Shown here: positions 58,296-64,000 of the stretch, in pieces
How positions within the stretch are numbered: the first letter of the stretch is position 1
How the letters are laid out: each line of letters opens with the position of its first letter
NCBI GenBank assembly: GCA_023400985.1
Contig: JAEXEN010000032.1
Location: 62,001 to 126,000 of the forward strand
DNA length: 64,000 nucleotides
From: Bacillota bacterium
GTDB taxonomy: Bacteria > Bacillota > Clostridia > Christensenellales > CAG-138
Direction of reading: 5' to 3'
Notes under the pieces: model-generated
The model's input: only the letters and a program-made list of their open reading frames with translations
Database searches by the model: none
Told to the model about the DNA's origin: nothing
Made by a program: the position numbers and the translations under genes

Positions 58296-59618
58296 ATGGC
58301 GGGCTTGCCGCTGGAATTTTTAGAGCGTATGTGCCTTCTTTTGGGCGCCGAATACGAGGCGTTTCTGCGAAGTTATGAACAGCCGAGCGTGCGTGCGCTG
58401 CGCGTGAACACGCTCAAAATTTCTGTGGAGGAATTTTTAAGGATAAGCCCCTTCGAGCTTTCTCCGAGCGGCGTGTTGGACGAGGGCTTCATTTTAGAGG
58501 GCGGCGCGCAGGGCGCGGGCTCGCACCCGTATCATTTGGCAGGGCTTTATTACATGCAGGAGCCCTCCGCCATGAGTGCCGTAAGCGCGCTTTCCATAAC
58601 ACCCGGCATGAAGGTGCTCGATCTTTGCGCGGCGCCGGGCGGCAAATCCACAGCCATCGCCGCGCGCTTAAAAGGGCGGGGGACCCTCGTTTCCAACGAG
58701 ATCGAGGCTTCCCGCGCGAAAACGCTCAAATACAATTTGGAACGCATGGGGGCCATAAATGCCGTCGTGACGAACGCTCACCCCGAAACGCTCTGCTCCT
58801 CGCTTCCCGAGGAATTCGACGCGGTGCTTGTGGACGCGCCATGTTCCGGCGAGGGGATGTTCCGCAAGGATGAAATGGCGGCCGCGGAATGGTCGCCTTC
58901 GCACGTGAAGGCCTGTGCCGTGCGGCAGAGAGCCATCCTCGAAAGCGCCGCGCGGACAGTGAAAAAAGGCGGGGCGCTCGTTTACTGCACCTGCACATTC
59001 TCCTGGGAGGAGAACGAGGGGGTCATAGAGGCGTTTTTGAAAGAGCACGCCGAGTTCGACTTGGTGTTCACAAAACGGCTTTATCCGCATAAAATGCGCG
59101 GCGAGGGACATTTTGCGGCGCGGCTTATGAAAAATGCCGCTTTGGAAGCAGGGGAGGAAAAGACGCTTCCGCTCAAGCCATGCATGGACAAAGCATACAT
59201 GCGCTTTGCAGAAGAAACCTTCAAAGAGCCGTCCGCTTTAAAGCCGTACCTCCTGCCGGACGGAAGGGTGTTTTTGCTCAATGCGGACCTTCCCGAGGGC
59301 CTGCAAAACTGCCGGATGCTGACGGCGGGCGTTTTGGCGGGCGAGCTTACAAAGGGGAGATTCGAACCTTCGCACGCGCTTTTCCTAAGCTGTCACGGCG
59401 ATGTTTACCGTCAGTCGATCGATCTTTCGCTTGCCGACGCGCGCCTGAACGCTTTTCTGAGCGGGCAAACCATCGAAGCGGGAGAGCTTCGCGGCTACTG
59501 CGCGGTAACGGTGGACGGTTACCCGATAGGCTTTGGCAAGGCGTCCGAGGGCGTACTTAAGAATCACTTTCCCAAAGCGTTACGGAATTTTTCCAATTTC
59601 GATGCAATACGGGGATAG
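58296..59618 (+). CDS. RsmB/NOP2-type rRNA m5C methyltransferase (RsmF-like)
   Basis: 440 aa from ATG 58296 (GGGGAGG upstream). N-terminal RNA-binding part, SAM-binding PGGKSTAIAARL, DAPCSGEGMFRKDE with one catalytic Cys and YCTCTFSWEENEG with the other, and a C-terminal PUA/RsmF extension (~310-440, ending KNHFPKALRN). It methylates a cytosine of 16S rRNA, as RsmF/YebU does. It is monocistronic behind the divergent promoter at 58252. Confidence 0.92.
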   Translation: MAGLPLEFLERMCLLLGAEYEAFLRSYEQPSVRALRVNTLKISVEEFLRISPFELSPSGVLDEGFILEGGAQGAGSHPYHLAGLYYMQEPSAMSAVSALSITPGMKVLDLCAAPGGKSTAIAARLKGRGTLVSNEIEASRAKTLKYNLERMGAINAVVTNAHPETLCSSLPEEFDAVLVDAPCSGEGMFRKDEMAAAEWSPSHVKACAVRQRAILESAARTVKKGGALVYCTCTFSWEENEGVIEAFLKEHAEFDLVFTKRLYPHKMRGEGHFAARLMKNAALEAGEEKTLPLKPCMDKAYMRFAEETFKEPSALKPYLLPDGRVFLLNADLPEGLQNCRMLTAGVLAGELTKGRFEPSHALFLSCHGDVYRQSIDLSLADARLNAFLSGQTIEAGELRGYCAVTVDGYPIGFGKASEGVLKNHFPKALRNFSNFDAIRG

Positions 59619-59689
59619 CATTCGCATGCGATGTAAGCTATACTATATATAAAAATACATTTGCAATCATTTGAACGGAGGTTAAGTAT

Positions 59690-60016
59690 ATGGCTGAAAA
59701 AATCGTCTTTGACGCGGAGGATATCCAAAATAACAAAGGCGTCGCCGCTGTGGCGAACATTCCCATTTTGTTTTGGCTGCCGCTCGTTACCGCGAAGGAT
59801 TCCGCTTTCGCCAAATTCTATGCAAATCAAGGTCTGCTGTTTTTGATTGCGAGCATTATACTACCGTTCCTCAACATTATCCCTATCCTCGGGCAGATCG
59901 CCTACGTGGGCTGCGGCATCGCGCTTCTCGTGTTCATCATCATGAACATCATCGCCGCCACGAACGGGGAGGCCAAGGAAGCGCCCGTCTTCGGTTCCAT
60001 TAAGATTTTGAATTGA
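59690..60016 (+). CDS. Small membrane protein, DUF4870/Tic20-like
   Basis: 108 aa. NNKGVAAVANIPILFWLPL, then SAFAKFYANQGLLFLI and two following helices match the pattern of small DUF4870/Tic20-like bacterial proteins; about three transmembrane segments in total. ATG 59690 follows CGGAGGT. Function unknown. It lies between the methyltransferase gene and the valS T-box and has its own AT-rich upstream region (TATACTATATATA at 59640). Confidence 0.75.
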   Translation: MAEKIVFDAEDIQNNKGVAAVANIPILFWLPLVTAKDSAFAKFYANQGLLFLIASIILPFLNIIPILGQIAYVGCGIALLVFIIMNIIAATNGEAKEAPVFGSIKILN

Positions 60017-60046
60017 TTTCAAATTGCATAAGCGTGCGGGTTTTGC

Positions 60047-60075
60047 TTGACAAAACCCATGCGCTTATATAAACT
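60047..60075 (+). promoter_or_regulatory. Promoter of the valS T-box transcript
   Basis: TTGACA (60047-60052), 17-nt spacer, TAAACT (60070-60075); TATAAA overlaps it with a 15-nt spacer. Confidence 0.6.
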
Positions 60076-60084
60076 GAAACGTAA

Positions 60085-60345
60085 TATTTTATAAGGCGTC
60101 GATAAAGAGGAGTATGCGTACCCCCCTCGCAGCAGAGAGGCGGCTTCACCGGCTGAAAGAGCCGCCGGCAGGGAACGCAGAAGGTCGCTTTTGAGCCTTT
60201 GGACCGAAACGGAAGCAAAAGTAAGTCCGAACGTACGCGCCGCGTTAAGGCGTTTGAGTGAAGCGGGAAGTATTCCGCTTAACGAAGGTGGTACCGCGAG
60301 TATGCCAGCTCGTCCTTTGCGTTTGAGGACGGAGTTGGCATTTTT
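60085..60345 (+). promoter_or_regulatory. T-box leader (tRNA-Val sensing) of valS
   Basis: T-box AACGAAGGTGGTACCGCGAG at 60281-60300, UGGU bulge (discriminator A). AGAGA element at ~60134. Specifier most likely GUC (60184-60186) in context AGGTCGC, a Val codon. Confidence 0.9.
60303..60345 (+). terminator. T-box terminator before valS
   Basis: TGCCAGCTCGTCCT pairs with AGGACGGAGTTGGCA, followed by TTTTT. Confidence 0.9.
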
Positions 60346-60376
60346 ATTTGCCCGTTCATTATGAAGGAGGTTTATT

Positions 60377-63016
60377 ATGGCAAAGGAAATGCCCAAGGCC
60401 TACGACCACAGCGACGTGGAACCGAGGCTGTATGAAAAATGGGAGAAGGCAGGGTACTTCCACGCAAAGCCCAATCCCGATAAAAAGCCCTATTGCATCG
60501 TGATACCGCCGCCCAACATCACGGGCAGGCTCCACATGGGCCACGCGGTGGATGAAACTTTGCAGGATGTGCTTATTCGTTACAAGCGCATGTTTGGCTT
60601 TGAAACGCTTTGGCTCCCGGGTACCGACCATGCCTCCATTGCGACCGAGGTGAAGATCGTGGAGCAGATGGCAAGGGAGGGGCTCGATAAGCGCGCTTTA
60701 GGCCGTGAGAAATTTTTGGAGCGTGCGTGGGAATGGAAGCGCGAATACGGCGGGACCATCGTGCAGCAGTTGAAAAAGCTCGGTTCCTCCTGCGACTGGG
60801 AGCGCGAGCGCTTCACGATGGACGAGGGTTGCAATCGCGCCGTCAACAAGATGTTCGTGCGGCTCTATAACAAGGGACTCATCTACCGCGGCGACCGTAT
60901 CATCAACTGGTGCCCGGACTGCAAGACCGCGCTTTCCGACGCTGAGGTGGAATATGAAGAGCAGCACAGCCACCTCTGGCATGTGCGCTACGACGCGCCC
61001 GATAAAAGCTTTTCCATCACCTGCGCCACCACGCGCCCCGAAACCATCTTGGGCGATACGGGCATCGCGGTGAACCCAAACGACGAGCGGTATAAGGCTA
61101 TCGTCGGCAAGACCGTGATCGTACCCGTGGTCGGCCGCGAAATACCCATCGTGGCGGACGAATACGTGGAGATGGATTTCGGCACGGGTGCCGTGAAGAT
61201 CACCCCCGCACACGATCCCAACGACTTTGAGGTGGGCGTCAGGACGGGGCTTCCCTCCATCCGCGTGTTTACCGACGACGGGCATATCAACGAGTTTGGC
61301 GGCGCCTATAAGGGGCTCGACCGCTTTGAATGCCGCGAGGTGTTCGTGGAGGACCTTAAAAAGGCGGAGGCGCTTGTAAAGATAGAGCCTTACGCGCACA
61401 ACGTGGGTACCTGCTACCGTTGCCACCATACGGTAGAGCCTTTGATCTCCGAGCAGTGGTTCGTGGATATGAAGCCGCTCGCCGAGCCCGCCAACGACCT
61501 TGTTCGCAGCGGCGCGATGAAATTCGTGCCCGAGCGCTTCGACAAGACCTATTTCAGCTTCATGGACAACATCAAGGACTGGTGCATTTCCCGCCAGCTC
61601 TGGTGGGGCCACAGGATACCCGCCTACTACTGCGATAAATGCGGCGAGACCATCGTGCAGGAAACCGCGCCCCATACCTGCCCCAAATGCGGCGCTACGG
61701 CTATCAGGCAGGATGAAGACGTGCTCGACACATGGTTCAGCTCCGGCCTTTGGCCGTTCTCCACGCTCGGCTGGCCGGACAACACGGAGGAGCTGAAGTA
61801 TTTCTACCCCACGAGCACGCTCGTGACGGGATATGAGATCATCTTCTTCTGGGTGGCGCGCATGCTCGTGTTCGGCATGGAGGTCATGGGGGAAAAGCCG
61901 TTTGACACGGCGTACATCCACGGCATCATGCGCGACGATCAGGGCCGCAAGATGTCCAAATCCCTCGGCAACGGCGTGGACCCGCTGGGCATCATTGCCG
62001 ATTACGGTGCGGACTCGCTTAGGTTCAGCCTTCTTACGGGCACCTCGGCGGGCAACGACATGCGCTTCCAGATCAAAAAGGTGGAAGCCGCGCGCAACTT
62101 CTGCAATAAGGTCTACAACGCCTCGCGCTTCGTGCTCATGAACATAGGCGACGAACCGACAGGAGAGATAAACCTGAATGCGCTCGATATGGCCGACAAA
62201 TGGATTTTGCACCGCCTGAACGCGGTGGTGAAGGAGGTCACCGATCATCTCGATTCCTACGACCTCAACCTTGCCGTACAGAAGGTGTACGATTTCATCT
62301 GGACCGAGTTTTGCGACTGGTACATAGAAATGGCCAAGCCGCGCCTGAACGGAACGGATGAAGTGGATAAGAAAAACGTTCGCGCGATCCTCGTGAGGGT
62401 GTTGAGCGATTCTCTCAAGCTCTTGCATCCGTTCATGCCGTTCATTACGGAGGAGATCTATTTGAATCTCCCCGGCAGCGGCGAGACCGTTATGCTTGCC
62501 GATTGGCCGCGCTATAACGCGAAATGGGAGTTCTTAGAGGCGGCGGCCACCATGGAGGGCGTGACGGAGCTTATCCGCTCCATCCGCAATATACGCGCAG
62601 AGATGAACGTGCCGCCCGCGAAGCGCATCGCGCTCACGTTTGTCGCCAAGGAAAGCGACCGCGCCGCGTGCGAAGAAGCGAGCATCTATTTGATGAAGCT
62701 TGCGGGCGCAAACAGCGTTAACGTGCAGCTTGACAAAACCGGTATCGACAAAAATGCCGTATCGGCGGTGTGCTCTTTGGCGGAGGCGTTCATCCCGCTC
62801 GAAGAGCTTGTGGACCTCGAAAAGGAGATCGAGCGCGTTAAAAAGGAGATCGAGCGCGTGGAGGGAGATATTGCCCGCGCGGAGGGAAAGCTCAGCAATG
62901 AGGGTTTTGTCGCTAAAGCCCCGCAGCGCGTGATCGACGAGGAACGCGGCAAGCTTGAGACCGCGAAGGATATGCGGGTTAAGCTTTCGGCGAGGCTCGG
63001 GGAATTGGAAAAGTAA
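60377..63016 (+). CDS. valS: Valine--tRNA ligase
   Basis: 879 aa, typical. Class I motifs HMGH (53-56) and KMSKS (525-529), CP1 editing domain between (TTRPETILGDTGIAV), a zinc-type cluster CDKCGETI...CPKCG, anticodon-binding helices, and a C-terminal arm (~810-875) of repeated EKEIERVKKEIERVE, a coiled coil that contacts tRNA. ATG 60377 follows AAGGAGGT. T-box controlled; transcript ends at the palindromic terminator at 63027. Confidence 0.97.
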   Translation: MAKEMPKAYDHSDVEPRLYEKWEKAGYFHAKPNPDKKPYCIVIPPPNITGRLHMGHAVDETLQDVLIRYKRMFGFETLWLPGTDHASIATEVKIVEQMAREGLDKRALGREKFLERAWEWKREYGGTIVQQLKKLGSSCDWERERFTMDEGCNRAVNKMFVRLYNKGLIYRGDRIINWCPDCKTALSDAEVEYEEQHSHLWHVRYDAPDKSFSITCATTRPETILGDTGIAVNPNDERYKAIVGKTVIVPVVGREIPIVADEYVEMDFGTGAVKITPAHDPNDFEVGVRTGLPSIRVFTDDGHINEFGGAYKGLDRFECREVFVEDLKKAEALVKIEPYAHNVGTCYRCHHTVEPLISEQWFVDMKPLAEPANDLVRSGAMKFVPERFDKTYFSFMDNIKDWCISRQLWWGHRIPAYYCDKCGETIVQETAPHTCPKCGATAIRQDEDVLDTWFSSGLWPFSTLGWPDNTEELKYFYPTSTLVTGYEIIFFWVARMLVFGMEVMGEKPFDTAYIHGIMRDDQGRKMSKSLGNGVDPLGIIADYGADSLRFSLLTGTSAGNDMRFQIKKVEAARNFCNKVYNASRFVLMNIGDEPTGEINLNALDMADKWILHRLNAVVKEVTDHLDSYDLNLAVQKVYDFIWTEFCDWYIEMAKPRLNGTDEVDKKNVRAILVRVLSDSLKLLHPFMPFITEEIYLNLPGSGETVMLADWPRYNAKWEFLEAAATMEGVTELIRSIRNIRAEMNVPPAKRIALTFVAKESDRAACEEASIYLMKLAGANSVNVQLDKTGIDKNAVSAVCSLAEAFIPLEELVDLEKEIERVKKEIERVEGDIARAEGKLSNEGFVAKAPQRVIDEERGKLETAKDMRVKLSARLGELEK

Positions 63017-63026
63017 CGTTCCTAAC

Positions 63027-63070
63027 ATATCGAAGGGGCTAAAAACCGCGGTTTTCAGCCCCTTCGATAT
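63027..63070. terminator. Bidirectional terminator after valS
   Basis: 44-nt near-perfect palindrome: ATATCGAAGGGGCT / AGCCCCTTCGATAT around AAAACCGCGGTTTT; one mismatch. Confidence 0.88.
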
Positions 63071-63079
63071 ATATTTGTT

Positions 63080-63484
63080 TTAAAACAGATTCGGAATACT
63101 AAACGTCTCTATCCCCGCAAGATACGTTGCGATGCTTTTGATGTTTTCGAGGGAAAGGAAGATTTCCGCTTTCTCTTCCACCTTCGCAAGCTGTTTGGCG
63201 GTGCTCACCTCGGTATCGAGCATGTCCACATCCTCATGGTCGTAAAAGAGCTTTAATACATTGGACGCGGGGAGAAATCTCTTCTCGATGGCGTCTACGT
63301 CCTTCCGCACCTGCTCCCAGTCCCCCGCATGTACGTTCATCTCCGCCTGTTCCACATAATATGTGAGATCCTTGTTGAGCGCGTCCGCATAGAGGTGGGC
63401 GAAGATGAATACGCCGAGCAGGAACACGCAGGAAAGGATGAGCGCGATTTTGTTGGCAAGGCTGAATTCACGGGCGTTCGTCAT
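63080..63484 (-). CDS. DUF4363 family membrane protein
   Basis: 134 aa with one N-terminal membrane helix (~11-30, IALILSCVFLLGVFIFAHL). The rest, AEMNVHAGDWEQVRKDVDAIEKRF to LSLENIKSIATYL, is a helical domain typical of DUF4363. In spore-forming Firmicutes such genes sit next to DUF421 genes; here its ATG overlaps the DUF421 stop (ATGA). Function unknown; a forespore or membrane role is suspected from that pairing. Confidence 0.88.
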   Translation of the reverse strand: MTNAREFSLANKIALILSCVFLLGVFIFAHLYADALNKDLTYYVEQAEMNVHAGDWEQVRKDVDAIEKRFLPASNVLKLFYDHEDVDMLDTEVSTAKQLAKVEEKAEIFLSLENIKSIATYLAGIETFSIPNLF

Positions 63485-64000
63485 ACGCTCTCCTTCGTGG
63501 AAACGAAGCGCACGAGGCTTCCTTCTCGCGCCTTGAGCTGTGCGTGCAGCGTGCCGTCCTCATTGAAAAGCGCGATGAACACCTGCTTGGGGTTCGTCAC
63601 GTCGATGCGCGCAAGCTGGCGCATCAGCCACGGCTCGTCGCGGCCGATCAGGTTGAGCGCCTCAGGGCGTACTTTTCCGTCCTGGATCAAAACGGAAGTG
63701 AGATTCGCGGCGGGTGAGGGAAGCTGCATGTCCTTTAAGGCGGGGCTTCTTGCAGGGCCCTTTAATAACACGCTCAGGCTGCCGTTGGTTTCGAGGATCG
63801 CATATTCGACGTTTGAAAGCTCGAATACGTCCTTGGTGCGAAGCTGCTCCAGAAGGTCGCTCAATGTGTAGCGTGCGTCGCGTAGCACCTGCTCCTGCAC
63901 AACGCCACGGCTCACCACGATAAGCGGCGTGCCGCACAATACCGCACGCATTTTTTCGCTTTTGAGCGACAGCATGGAAATAATCTGCTGCACGAGGAAC
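63481..64000 (-). CDS. DUF421 (YetF/YcaP-type) membrane protein, C-terminal part
   Basis: The frame is open to the window edge; its start and the N-terminal membrane helices lie outside. The visible ~173 residues hold the DUF421 cytosolic domain: CGTPLIVVSRGVVQEQVLRDARYTLSDLLEQLRTKDVFELSNV and YAILETNGSLSVL, followed by a variable C-terminal extension. It is encoded with DUF4363 (four-nt overlap). Function unknown. Confidence 0.9.
   Translation of the reverse strand, partial: FLVQQIISMLSLKSEKMRAVLCGTPLIVVSRGVVQEQVLRDARYTLSDLLEQLRTKDVFELSNVEYAILETNGSLSVLLKGPARSPALKDMQLPSPAANLTSVLIQDGKVRPEALNLIGRDEPWLMRQLARIDVTNPKQVFIALFNEDGTLHAQLKAREGSLVRFVSTKESV

Noticed and set aside
60698..62428. 576-codon open frame on the minus strand opposite valS
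   Set aside because: Antisense shadow of valS; His/Val/Gly-rich translation with no recognisable domain.
1..64000. CRISPR arrays, tRNA or rRNA genes
   Set aside because: No regularly spaced direct repeats, tRNA cloverleaf with a TTCRA arm, or rRNA-conserved stretches were seen on either strand.

Overview
The window is about 57-60 % G+C by eye and densely coded. It looks like part of the chromosome of an anaerobic, probably spore-forming Clostridia-type Firmicute. The reasons are three T-box leaders, a YtxC-like sporulation gene, HPr kinase, a DUF421/DUF4363 pair, a BlaI/BlaR pair, and an oxygen-defence set of rubredoxin, FprA flavo-diiron protein and superoxide reductase. I see no rRNA or tRNA gene, no CRISPR array and no intact transposase.

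Layout. 1-5.1 kb: the end of glmU, an alpha/beta hydrolase, a Mur ligase with a five-helix membrane N-terminus, ddl and NADP-isocitrate dehydrogenase. 5.1-7.8 kb: a small membrane protein, a SEC-C protein and a beta-CASP nuclease. 7.8-11.6 kb: T-box and pheST. 11.8-16.5 kb: a phosphorelay cassette (HD-GYP response regulator, Hpt protein, hybrid kinase), followed across 16.8-18.3 kb by a GDSL esterase and a DUF1836 protein, and at 18.3-20.0 kb by a PAS-GGDEF cyclase. 20.3-22.9 kb: Crp/Fnr regulator, rubredoxin, FprA and superoxide reductase. 23.0-25.9 kb: a hydrolase, then a 1-kb AT-rich insertion bounded by inverted repeats that carries an XRE regulator and a 54-aa protein between two near-identical operators, then an AraC regulator. 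26-29.7 kb: peroxiredoxin, thioredoxin, a GIY-YIG protein, an in-frame GNAT/Rnk fusion and a short-chain dehydrogenase. 29.8-38.7 kb: a secreted SH3b protein, T-box-thrS, ytxC, uvrC, a HAD phosphatase, hprK and a glucokinase. 38.7-48.1 kb: accessory genes (DUF2975-XRE operon, Mbeg1-like hydrolase, MaoC hydratase, BlaI/BlaR and an AT-richer pocket). 48.2-52.4 kb: a two-component system, a TSUP permease and an M42 peptidase. 52.4-56.4 kb: a leader peptide, an attenuator and a heterodimeric ABC exporter. 56.4-64 kb: cysS with a polycysteine leader peptide, an rRNA methyltransferase, T-box-valS and DUF4363/DUF421.

The most interesting observations are two apparent ribosome-controlled attenuators. 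Upstream of cysS (minus strand, about 58110-57900) there is no T-box. Instead a well-initiated 16-codon ORF, MLLILCCCRRDFRLVC, has three tandem Cys codons and a Cys codon just before its stop. It is followed by a set of mutually exclusive pairings that ends in an intrinsic terminator in front of cysS. Upstream of the asymmetric ABC exporter (52436-52710) a 38-codon ORF with a strong Shine-Dalgarno sequence overlaps the 5' arm of an antiterminator that competes with a terminator. This resembles the bmrB-bmrCD arrangement of Bacillus subtilis. All other aminoacyl-tRNA synthetase operons here (pheST, thrS, valS) have T-boxes with matching specifier codons (UUC, ACC, GUC), so cysS stands out.
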